Origin: Henckelia pumila
Taxonomy: Eukaryota; Streptophyta; Magnoliopsida; Lamiales; Gesneriaceae
Direction of reading: 5' to 3'
DNA length: 64,000 bases
Assembly (NCBI RefSeq): GCF_033568475.1
Contig: NC_133122.1
Span: 18,718,206-18,782,205 of the forward strand
The translations under genes and the position numbers were made by a program. Under the pieces are notes generated by a model. It was not told where the DNA came from. It ran no database searches and worked only from the letters and a program-made list of their open reading frames with translations. Below, one piece after another: positions 54,198-64,000 of this stretch. The stretch's first letter is position 1. Every line of letters starts with the position of its first letter.

Positions 54198-56331
54198 CTA
54201 AGCACAAGCGGGAGTCGCCGCGGAAACAATCCGCCGTCCTCTCTCCGAGCGGCTGTTCTCCGCAAACTTAAGACTCCCCTGATGCAGCCCCTTCTCCTTT
54301 TCCTCCACAGTCCACTCTTTGCCATAATAATACTCCTCGCTCCGCCGCGTACTCGGCGGCAGAAACATGCTCCCCCACTGCGGGAAATGCACCATCGCCA
54401 CCGGCAACGTGCAGAATCCAGAGGTTCCAAAGCCGACCCCGCATGCCGAACCGGCGTTCAACGGTGTCGGACATGAGACCGCCGAATGGTCGGGATACTA
54501 TGTTGGCCATGCCAAAGGTGGCAGCTATGGTGCCCGCTGTATGAAGGTTCAGATCAAACCTACAGGAAAAAAATTAATCATAAAAAAAAAAAAAAAACAA
54601 AGAACCATGTCTAATTTCAAAATTTCAAACTATGGAGCTCACAAACAAACACCAAAGTCCAAATTAATTCAAATGAAAGAAATCGTCCACTAAAGAATAT
54701 TTTGGACTAGTAAAACTTTGATACCATATAAAATATTTCAAAAAATCGAGCTTAAGATATATAGATTATTATGTAAAAAAAAATAAAAAAAATCTAGAGC
54801 TTTGATCGTCCTTTATACTTGTTTATTAGCAATTCTAGCTAGGTCTTTTATTTTAGAATTTTAGTATTTTGCATGTAAGCTAGTGCTTATTTAATTATGT
54901 CACACTTGCATATCGCGTCATGTCCGTGTCACGTTATTACTACATCATTGACATGTCAAAAATGAGTAAAATTACCCAAAAAAATGAATAAAAACTAAAA
55001 TTTTACAACACAGAAAATTTTATTTAGAATGAAAAAACATAAATTTATAATTATCACATATATATGCATGGTTGAAACTTTACTTTATAAGTTGAGGGAA
55101 GATGAGGAGAGTAATATGAAAAGTTTTTCAATGAATGACCCATTCTAAGAAGAGAAAGCAAATCTATGACTAAGCAAATTAAGTATTGTGCTACTGCGAG
55201 TTTATCCCGTGGAAATCGAACGATCGATAACAACGACGAGTTTTATCATCATGAAAAAAGGGAGATCTAGTAGGGAGGACAATGGATGTAATTTTTCCTT
55301 TAACTCGAATAAGAAATTATGAACTTTTATGTTCAAATCTTTGAAGATTATTTGTTATTTCTCTAGCTCACTTTAATTATCAAAATTCATTTCCCTAGTT
55401 GATAAGTTTTTTTTTAGTCCAAAACAATCCTTGAAGCACTTATTAATAAATTTTAGGATACCTGTCGAAGAAGTACTGGGCGATGACATTATCCGTCGTT
55501 AACTCGACGCCAAGTGACATACCATACAAAACAAAAAAAATCCATGTCCTGTAATTTGTTACCGCATACCAAAGAACCTGATATTGAACAAGAAGAAACC
55601 GGCAATATATGTCGTTAGGTGTATTTGATTTTCTAACACGATCAAAATAATTATATTTGATTTTTCTACGAAAACGTGACATATATAATTGTAAGAACAT
55701 ATATCGAGCCATATTACGTGACCTTAGAAAATTTATCCGTGAGAACGTCTCCCTTCTTTTGCATAGTCCCGAGATTTCCATCCGGAAGATCTTGGCCAAA
55801 CCCTAAAACCAGTAATCCCATGATCACATGCATCCATCCAGGGACGAAAAAAGCAATCCTCCAGGCCGTAAACGGCGTCGCCCCGCATCTCCTGATAACT
55901 TCGGTCGACGAAACAAGCGACATGCAGAACACGGTCGGCGCGGTCAGCATGATCAAGAACGCGCAGGCATACCGTGGCCCGAGCAGATCGCAGGCGGCGC
56001 CCATCACCAGCCGGGAGAAAATGCTGCCGGAAACCGATCGCTATGCCGGCGTTCCCGATGTCTTGTTTGGTGAGATTCAGGTTGTCCCTGATGATCGGAA
56101 TGAAATCCAGGAGAGATGGAAAGTTGTCATGTGAGGGTTTGCCAAGGAATTGATTCTGAAAACCGTGGCTTTGTGCTCCGAATCTACTGGTAAGGTGAAT
56201 CTTTTCGATGTCGAATTCGGGGGAATTATTGTTTCTTCGGTTGATACAGAGAAGGCGAAGGTCTGTTCTTTGCCGGTTACTCCATGCATGGAGCTTCCAG
56301 GGGAGCCTGCAGGCTCATATATTTCAGCCAT
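54198..56331 (-). pseudogene. High-affinity nitrate transporter pseudogene, NRT2 family
   Basis: NRT2 proteins are 12-helix plasma-membrane nitrate importers of about 530 aa. On the minus strand three exons are readable: 56331-55723, 55577-55462 and 54559-54198, with GT/AG borders. The N-terminus is typical ([40 protein letters not shown]). Also recognisable are [75 protein letters not shown] and RPFGG. The C-terminal [17 protein letters not shown] and [13 protein letters not shown] lie in another frame. Defects: a short deletion with frameshift after LSWIS (about 56095); a deletion of several helices after VFCMSLV; and loss of most of the C-terminal helix block plus a frameshift near 54400. 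It cannot encode a transporter. There are no premature stops in the middle exon, so decay may be recent. Confidence 0.9.
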
Positions 56332-57491
56332 TAATTCAAATCAGGTAATTATATATTTCAAATCTTTATGATAGAGCAGAAAAATATATATAGATGCATG
56401 AAGGGGTTATGATTTGCAGGACCAGCTTGGCATATTTATATAGTCAGATTTGTAATATGATGACATTAAAATATGGTATAAAATCTTCAAAACCACACAA
56501 TATTGTTGATATTTTGCTCTTTCAATTGATTCATCAGCCAAAAATTTAATAGAAAAACAAGTTGTTCCATGTACATTTAGAATATCAAATGTGCGCACAA
56601 ATTAAATAATTACCAACTAATATCATTTAGATAAATTTTTAGTATGTAATTTAAGTAGTATTTCGATCGTTGAAATCTTTAATTACGGGGATTTATATAA
56701 TGACTATGCATTAATTGTAACGAATCATGCACACTCTTGGGAAGGGTTAATATTGTTTCTACGTGCTTGTTTTTATTTCAATTGTTGCTATATATTGATA
56801 CAAATTAACCAATTATTGTCTATATCATAGCATGGAGACAGAGATCACATTAAGAATATACTTTCCTAAGTATTTGCACTTTACCCTTTCGCATGTTCAA
56901 AGGTTCACTTTTTTAAATATTTGTCGTCACAATTTTTATTAGTTATTTGGAAGTGCTACCTCATGACTGAGAATTTTATTTCGTTTTTGTCATGGTATTA
57001 TTCGAGCTTTTTTAAATTGTTGAATCTTTTGCCGAATGGAGGCACGCAAGTGTATGAGTGTATGACCAGAGAGGAGATAATGCCATTTTTGGGGGTAGAA
57101 TTTCTAAAATCCAACATAAGAAATTTTTAATTTATGTTGGAATGCAACATGTACTTAAACCTAATGGTGATTTGGATCGGAGGTAATATTCTGTACTTAA
57201 TTTCAAAATTAATATATATATATATAATATAATATATAACAAATTAAAATGAACAAAGAATTTAAATTTTGCTCCAATATGGTTTAACTTATGTTGATTG
57301 TTTCTTGATATTGGTGAAAAATTTGATATTTGTTCGTTAAATTAATTTTACATCTTTGGTCCGATTTTTTATGTGTCACTGTTTGGTCACAAAATTGGCT
57401 CGATCGGGTTAATTGCGGGCGTGCCAGACACTAATGTGCCAAAAAATAAAATGAAATGAAAGATGAAATCTAACTTCTAAAATCAAGAGAA
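56332..57491. other. Intergenic, upstream of the NRT2 pseudogene
   Basis: No gene recognised. It would hold the former promoter of the nitrate transporter. Short frames at 56407-56598 and 56921-57130 have no known motif. Confidence 0.45.
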
Positions 57492-57770
57492 ATGAGTTTC
57501 GATTTCGTCGTCGGTCTTAATTCCACCAGCTATATGCCAAAGAACACAAAGAATATTGAAGAAGAATTATTAATAGCAATTGAACATTTCATTCTTTCTA
57601 TTGAAAATTCAGATTTGACAAATAGCATAAAAGATAATGCCGGAAAGTTTGAGGAACTAACGAAAAGTGCTAAACACATGCTCTGGAAATTCTGGAAAAA
57701 ATATGCAACTGAGTATACGAAAATGTGCAGAAATATTGCTGAGAAAATTCAGAGCCTTTTGAGAGTTTGA
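57492..57770 (+). CDS. Small open frame, 92 aa, unrecognised
   Basis: ATG 57492 to stop 57770. The predicted peptide is helical and charged (EELLIAIEHFILSIENSD, then LWKFWKKYATEYTKMCRNI), with no signal peptide or domain that I know. It is less AT-biased than its surroundings and free of simple repeats, which is the only support. It could be a fragment of a larger decayed gene or chance. Confidence 0.2.
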   Translation: MSFDFVVGLNSTSYMPKNTKNIEEELLIAIEHFILSIENSDLTNSIKDNAGKFEELTKSAKHMLWKFWKKYATEYTKMCRNIAEKIQSLLRV

Positions 57771-58370
57771 GTTGAATTTGCGAGAGTCCAATTATTGATG
57801 CCGAGAAGCTTTTTGTTCCTGCATGGAATAACTTCTCACTACCTATGAGAATGGCCACGTTCTCTTCACCATTTCTTTTGCAACCAATTCTGAAATGGTC
57901 TTGGATTATTTTAAATTTCATTTCTTTTCACTTTACCGCTTATCTTTACGGACTTGGAACCAACATTTTCAAATATTCATTTGGGCTGTAGCGTCTCAAG
58001 AATTGGGGTGGAACTCTTGTGTTCTTTTTGGGCCAATAAAATAATTTATTTTATGGGCTAAACAGTCACTCAAAGCACGCTAACGAAAATCAGATCCGAA
58101 GGTAAAAATGAAAAATAAAAATCAATATCAAACTAAGAACAAATTTGACGAATCAAATTATAGGATCAAAACGTAATGTGGCCAATTTACCAATCGGGCG
58201 ATTTTTGAAATTTTCCAAAAAAATCAATACATATAAACTCTTTACTAGAAAGAAAATTAATTTCTCCTGGTGGCCCGTCGGCCCTTTCCAAGCCTTCGAC
58301 TTAAAAAGGGTACTTTTCAATGTAAATTGTGTGATTCATGCATGTGTCTTAATTTGCTAGATTTTTTTAG
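57771..58370. other. Intergenic, no gene seen
   Basis: No recognisable coding, RNA gene or repeat boundary before the foldback element that starts at 58371. Confidence 0.45.
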
Positions 58371-59556
58371 GACAATGCTATATGTACATAGACTCTTACA
58401 TATAGGTGTACACGTCCTATTAAATTAGGAAAGAATTTCAAATTCTTTTAAAATTTCTTTTTTTTTTTTCAACCTACAATTTTTTGTCTTACTCAAAAAA
58501 CTTTTTAAGAAAATATTATTATTATTTATTACTTACTTGTAGAATTAATTTTACTTAGTTCCACAAAAATAATTATTTTATAAAATTTTAAAATATAATT
58601 ATGAAAATATAATTATTAATTGAGTTAAAAATTAGCAATTGTCTATTTTCTTATAGAAAATATATTTTAAAATTTTTAAAATTAAAATTTCAAATTTAAA
58701 TCATATATAAGCGAGATTTATTATTATATATTTAAATTTATTATGGATAAAATATATATTTAAACTAAAATATATTTAATATTATTATGTGTAATAATTA
58801 ATTATTTTGTTAAAAACAAAATAAAAAATCAAATCATATAGGTTTATGTTGATCGTGTTAGTAGAGTTCGAGTCGATCGTTATTGATTTATTCGGATTTG
58901 GTTTGAGAAATTTATAAAAAGTTTTTGTACTTATTTCTAGAATTAAGAAATAATTACTATATTTTTATATATTGTATGTTTGAAAAAAAAATATTGTATA
59001 TTGTATCATAGATTTTAAACATGTAATAATTATGTTGTAAAACATTGATTTTTAAAAATAATTTTTATTGTGTGTAGTAAGTTTATTTTAAATTTTGTAT
59101 ACTTGAACTTTCAAATTTAAGGAACTATATAAGTGAGATTTTGTTATTATGTATTTAAATCTAAATATATTAATTATTATTATGTGTATTTAATTATTTT
59201 GTTAAAAATTTTAAAAAAAATCAAATATTTCGGGTCTAACCCGAACCCCAAAAATCAACCTTAATCCGATAGTAACTGATCAACTGGGGTCGGATTCAAT
59301 TTTGACACCCCTAAAATTTCACAATAAATAATTAAATTAATAATAATAATATTTTCATTAAGAGTTTTTTTGAAAAAGATAAACAATTGTAGGTTGAAAA
59401 TAAAAGTATTTTAAAATAATTTGATATATTTTTTTGAGCAAGACAAAAAATTGTAGGTTGAAAAAAAAAGAAATTTTAAAAGAATTTGAAATTCTTTCCT
59501 AATTTAATAGAGCGTGTATACCTCTATGTCAGAGTCTATGTACATATAGCATTGTC
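58371..59556. mobile_element. Foldback element with about 140-bp inverted arms, 1.2 kb
   Basis: The left arm starts GACAATGCTATATGTACATA; the right arm in reverse complement starts identically. The arms stay alike through GAAAGAATTTCAAATTC and CAACCTACAATTTTTTGTCTT. The core is AT-rich. At about 59220-59315 it contains a segment whose minus strand reads TAGGGGTGTCAAAATTG, like one end of a hAT-type element, so the core may itself be nested. Both flanks are T-runs, so the target duplication cannot be fixed. Long arms and no coding suggest a non-autonomous Mutator-like or foldback type. Confidence 0.75.
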
Positions 59557-60544
59557 TTTTTTTTATATGTCATTTTATTCAGTTACTCCTAGAATATTTC
59601 ATATAGTATATACATGAAAGGATTTAAACTAATAGAAAAATTAAAGATATAGTCATTATATATAAATTATTACATTCGTTTAACGTTTTCAAGGGACAGA
59701 ATCTAATTGATCTTACCCAACCTTTTTCATCAAAATGGGTAAAAGTGAAATTTCGAAAATGAAATCGATATATATATAAATCAATGATGGAGCTAGAATT
59801 TTTTCGTAACTCGAAATTAACTAGAAAAAGTGGAATATAAGTATGAATTTTATTCATTTGTTAAATTGATTGTCAATTATGAGCCCAAGTCGGGATTTCT
59901 TGACTTTTTTACTTTCTCTAATTAATTAGATTACACACACAAAATTATAGCATTGTCGTTGAATTGTCTTACATATTGATCAAATTTGGCACTAATCCAA
60001 CAATCTCTACGAAACATTTCGCTCTTTTTTTCTTCTTCAATATAATCAAATTTCAAGGAAAAAAAAACTCCCTTTAATTCTTCTTCATTTTTACTGTTAA
60101 TTATATATATATATATTTGGTGAGACACCAGTAATATTCGACGCTTCTACAACCTTAATTAAAAAATATGATTGGCTTTAAACACTTTGAAACCTTCCAA
60201 AAGGGTTTTTTTTATATAGCTAAAGAGTATTCCAATTAAGTTTCCTGAATGACAACTAATAATCAAACATGTAATATATAACTTTTTAAAAGGGGATCGG
60301 AGATAGCTTATACACATTAAAAAATGTGACAATTGGTTGCATATAGTTTCGACCCAAACTCAAGAAGGCTGATACTTGGAATTAAAAGGGCCAAACCTTA
60401 AAATTCCAAAGGGCCTAAGCTAAATCAATAATGCGTCCAATGTTATCACCTTTGAACTCATTGATTAATAAATAATGTTGTTGCGATTCTATCCCTGATA
60501 ATTGCTAAAGGCATATAAATATATATACACACACATATATAGAT

Positions 60545-60550
<6 letters not shown>
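59557..60550. other. AT-rich intergenic DNA
   Basis: No gene recognised; short minus-strand frames (59624-59857, 59931-60128) have no motif. Confidence 0.5.
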
Positions 60551-60588
<38 letters not shown>

Positions 60589-60915
60589 AGTTCTTTTATG
60601 GTGCCTAACACTATATGCCCACTTCATGCCTACCATGTACAAGTCAACTCATCTATTGTACCGGTCAACTCATCTATTGTACATGCTGGGCATGAAGTGG
60701 ACATATAGTGTTGGGCACCATATATATATATATATAGTTCTTTTATGGTGCCCAATACTATATGCCCACTTCATGCCCATCATGTACAAGTCAACTCATC
60801 TATTGTACCGGTCAACTCATCTATTGTACATGCTGGGCATGAAGTAAGCATATAGTGTTGGGCACCATAAAAGAACTCATATAAATATATATGTATATAT
60901 ATATATATATGTATG
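60551..60915. mobile_element. Two tandem copies of one MITE inside a (TA)n array
   Basis: Copy 1 is at 60588-60721 and copy 2 at 60736-60877, separated by about 14 bp of TA. Copy 2 is a complete hairpin with ends AGTTCTTTTATGGTGCCCAA and its complement. Copy 1 lacks the last bases of the right arm (GGGCACCAT runs straight into TA). Both hold a duplicated core, TCAACTCATCTATTGTAC. Alternating TA bounds the pair on the left (60551-60586), between copies, and partly on the right. Confidence 0.85.
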
Positions 60916-62531
60916 TATATGGAAATTACCATAGGATCGGTGTCGACATTTATTTAAATGACTAAATGTTCTATATATTTTTATTGAATCAGTCTTCAAA
61001 TTCTAGAAAGAGAAGCAAAAGTTCAAAAACCAAAAATTTTACCTTCTAAAAACCAAACAAATTTTGTAATAAAATACATATATATTGTTTTTTTAAATTA
61101 AAAGAACATTTTTAGTATGTTATCTTTCTTCAACCAAACAGACTTTGGTTAATTATTTGATCGATTATATTATAAAAGTATACAATTTGGTGTGGATCAA
61201 TGTTCAAATTTTAAATACAAATGATGCACGGCGCTCAAAAGTGTTTTTGAGAGTCGCCCATTGTTTTATTTTTTGTACTAGGTTGTCCGCCATAACACAG
61301 GCACATAACCTCAATTACTACTGACAAAGTACTCTTTTTCATAAATTGAATCAAATAAATATTTTAGGAAAAATAAATAATATTATGCCCAAATTTGACC
61401 TTTATTGGATTTGTATTTCAATTATAATTATTATTGTAACGGGGGAATCTACTTTTCTATTACTTTTCCGTCAGTGGAATTCTTTAAACTGACCAGTGGT
61501 AAGCTATCACACAAAATTCTATCCATTCTAGATGCATATAAAATTTGCATTTGTAAAATTTAATTTCATTTACGTCGTATTAAAAATCATCAAATTAATA
61601 AAAATAATAAAAACCAGCTAAAGAATGGAGCAATATAGCAATACATTTCAAAGATTTAAAAAAAAAATGTTCGCATTTGTATATTTAATTTTTTTATCAC
61701 CTATAAAAAATTTGAACATACATCTAGCTCGTCTTTGATGGGATTACATTTAATTAAGAAAAAAATATTTTTATATGTAAACAGGAGACAATTTGAGAAT
61801 GAATTATGTGACAATAATATTTTCCCAATAATTTCATTTTTGATCCTATAATTTTACTATTATTTAATTTGAGGGACCATGAGTTCATGACAATATTTTG
61901 TACCAAACCCTAAATAAATGTTTTCAAATCTCAAAGTAAAAAAAATATAGACTCCATCATTTTCCTCAACTAATAAATTAAAATTTTTTCTTCCCACACA
62001 TCGATGCACTGCAAGATCATAGGATGCATTTCAAAACCCCACATTATTTTGTCTAAAGATTAATAAATCAAATATTTTTCGGTCCCTCAAATTTTGACTT
62101 AGTGTGGTGGTTGGAGACAATAGGGTACAATTATAATATTTTCCATAATTTTTCCCAATATTATTATGGGAAAAAAGCCGCCCCCGCCCACTATTATTAT
62201 ATGATCATTTATTAAATGTACTCTTTTCTTTAAGGACATCATCTACAAATGGCCGAATTGATCCGATGGAATCTACTTTTATTATTTGTGATTATAGTTT
62301 TATTTACGTCTGATATGCTTTTTTTTTTTTAGTCTTCTATTTGTCGAAATTGAGCTTACTCTTCTATTTTTAATGTTTTGGTAATTTTAAATATTTTTTT
62401 ATCAAAAATTTTGATGTGCCATATCATGTATATGTGAATGTTTGGTGTCATGTCAGCATCATTTCGTCATACTTATACTACTATTATACGGAAAAAAATA
62501 TTGAAACTAAAAAAATAACCGTTAAGGATTA
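60916..62531. other. AT-rich intergenic DNA
   Basis: I see no gene, RNA or complete element in this 1.6-kb stretch. Confidence 0.5.
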
Positions 62532-63007
62532 TGTCGGAGTGAACATGACGATAATAATAATTGCGAAATAAAACAATCAACAAGAACACCAAGATTTACT
62601 TGGTTCACCAAATATAGGCTACGTCCACGGAGCTGCTGCAATATTTATAACCGGAGAAATATTACAAGTGTATACAAAATACTATATCTCTCACACGATC
62701 CCAACCCCGAGTATTACCGAGAAAATAATTTCTCTAACTCACACAAGAGAACACTCAAGAAAAATACCAAGAAACTCTCTTTGTTTCTTATCTCTCTTTT
62801 TTCTCTACGCTGTGGGATATATGAAATGAGGGACGGATACATCTATTTATAGGCTTTCCAAAAAGTGTGAACATAGAAATTGCTCTCGGCCTTCTCCATT
62901 CAATTTTCAAATCTGACAACTCCTGTAGGCCTCAACATTTGACAAATCCATGTGAAATGAATTTGGTTGGTGGGTTGGTCAAATATGGCAGCTGCATGTG
63001 TCTAACA
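62532..63007 (-). repeat. 3' LTR of a second Ty1/copia element
   Basis: On the minus strand it starts TGTTAGACACATGC at 63007, directly after a purine tract (CAAGTGGGAGAAA), and probably ends CACTCCGACA at 62532 (476 bp). It contains a CTATAAATAG TATA box (about 62843-62852). The inner boundary is firm; the outer one rests on the TG...CA rule because the 5' LTR is outside the window. Confidence 0.75.
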
Positions 63008-63078
63008 TTTCTCCCACTTGAAGACTTGATCCCAATCATGGCTTCACACAATCAATGCAGCAGCTCATGCTTCCTCTC

Positions 63079-64000
63079 TCATACTTGCAGTTCGACTGAA
63101 GTCGAACATAACTTCAGTTTGTCAGTGGTCACCGCCTTTGTGAACATATCAGCTGGATTTCTGCTTCCAGGAATCTTCTCAAGCATCAAGATTCCATCTT
63201 CCAAAACTAATCTGATGAAATGGTACCGAACCTGTATATGCTTCGTCCTAGCATGATAAACAGAATTCTTTTCCAAATGAATAGCACTCTGAATGTCACA
63301 GTGTAATGTGCTATCCTCAAGCTTCTGACCCAATTCCTCAAGGAATGATCTCAACCATATCATCTTCTTGCTAGCTTCTGTCACTGCAACATACTCAGCT
63401 TCAGTAGTCGAAAGTGCAACAATTTTTTGCAACTTGGATACCCAGCTTACTGCCGTACCACCCAATGTGAACACATATTCAGTAGTACTCTTCCTACCAT
63501 CTAGGTCACCACTCATGTCGGCATCTACAAAACCTTGTAAGCCTGATTTTGACTTTCTGAAGCACAGATATGAACCGATAGTACCTTTCAAATATCTGAG
63601 AATCCACTTCACAGCTTTCCAGTGTTGTTTCCCTGGATTGCTCATAAACCTGCTCACAACTCCCATTGCATGTGCTATGTCTGGTCTGGTGCACACCATT
63701 GCATACATGAGGCTTCCGATAGCAGATGCATAAGGAACCTTATTCATATAAGCATGCTCCTGCTCCGTCGATGGTGATTGGGCTTTGGTTAGTTTGAAAT
63801 GACTAGCCAAAGGAGTACTAACCGGTTTAGCTTCATCCATGTTGAATTTGCTAAGCACCTTTTTCACGTACTCTGCCTGAGATAACTTCAAGACTCCGTT
63901 CACCCTATCTCTCAAGATCCTCATACCAAGAATTTGTTTTGCAGTTCCCAAATCCTTCATTGCAAATTCTTTTGATAACTCTCTCTTGAGTTTATCAATC
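63079..64000 (-). CDS. copia pol, C-terminal RT and RNase H (runs off the right edge)
   Basis: The frame is open on the minus strand from the window edge (ELSKEFAMKDLG) to a stop at 63079-63081, about 306 codons seen. It shows the end of reverse transcriptase (KDLGTAKQILGM, LSQAEYVKKVL, SAIGSLMYAMVCTRPDIA) and a copia RNase H (GFVDADMSGD, ALSTTEAEYVA, HCDIQSAIHL, ADMFTKAV). The annotated methionine at 63960 is internal. No frameshift or stop occurs in the visible part, unlike the copia element at the left end, so this copy may be younger. It is a different family, judging by LTR and protein sequence. Confidence 0.92.
   Translation of the reverse strand, partial: IDKLKRELSKEFAMKDLGTAKQILGMRILRDRVNGVLKLSQAEYVKKVLSKFNMDEAKPVSTPLASHFKLTKAQSPSTEQEHAYMNKVPYASAIGSLMYAMVCTRPDIAHAMGVVSRFMSNPGKQHWKAVKWILRYLKGTIGSYLCFRKSKSGLQGFVDADMSGDLDGRKSTTEYVFTLGGTAVSWVSKLQKIVALSTTEAEYVAVTEASKKMIWLRSFLEELGQKLEDSTLHCDIQSAIHLEKNSVYHARTKHIQVRYHFIRLVLEDGILMLEKIPGSRNPADMFTKAVTTDKLKLCSTSVELQV

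Noticed and set aside
54168..54693. Plus-strand frames over the NRT2 remnant
   Set aside because: They read the complement of recognisable nitrate-transporter exons and have no motif of their own.
57492..57770. Possible small signalling peptide gene
   Set aside because: No signal peptide, conserved cysteines or promoter could be shown; it is kept only as a low-confidence open frame.

Overview
The window is nuclear DNA of a flowering plant, most likely a eudicot. It has intron-containing plant genes (a UGT86-type glycosyltransferase and CDC48), AT-rich intergenic DNA with long (TA)n arrays, and all the main classes of plant transposable element. An asterid such as a Lamiales species is possible, but the sequence alone does not settle that.

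Only two ordinary host genes look intact, both on the + strand: a two-exon UDP-glycosyltransferase (10755-12544, 502 aa) and a nine-exon CDC48/p97 AAA-ATPase (13714-18293, 805 aa). A third host locus, a high-affinity nitrate transporter of the NRT2 family (54198-56331, minus), is a pseudogene with deletions and frameshifts. A possible last exon of an unrecognised gene is split by a copia insertion (1786-1853 plus 7523-7622).

The rest is layered mobile DNA. (1) 1854-7517: degenerate Ty1/copia element on the minus strand, LTRs of 542 and 547 bp, 5-bp TSD. (2) 9347-9936: non-autonomous hAT-like element with an exact 8-bp TSD. (3) 23415-32212: an 8.8-kb Mutator-like element with 244-bp near-identical TIRs and an exact 9-bp TSD. 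It carries an apparently intact five-exon transposase gene on the + strand and a convergent two-exon GRF-zinc-finger gene on the minus strand, a layout like MuDR but with a different second protein. A 3-kb hAT-like element is nested between the two genes. (4) 34198 to about 52.1 kb: one L1-type LINE of about 5.4 kb, expanded to 18 kb by two later insertions. These are a 5.2-kb CACTA element in ORF1 (34496-39744) and a 7.2-kb Ty3/gypsy chromovirus in ORF2 (42387-49590). The CACTA element shows no transposase but carries exon fragments of squalene epoxidase, a CCCH zinc-finger protein and an unidentified gene. (5) 62532 to the right edge: the 3' part of a second copia element on the minus strand.

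Smaller elements fill the gaps: Helitron-like 3' ends (1-350, 22545-22940), a repeated MITE family (1602, 8237), several unrelated hairpin elements sitting inside (TA)n arrays (20.1, 38.8-39.2 and 60.6-60.9 kb), another hAT-like element (53400-53774) and a 1.2-kb foldback element (58371-59556). The best candidates for something new are the two-gene MULE and the gene-capturing CACTA element. All assignments come from reading the sequence; no database search was run.
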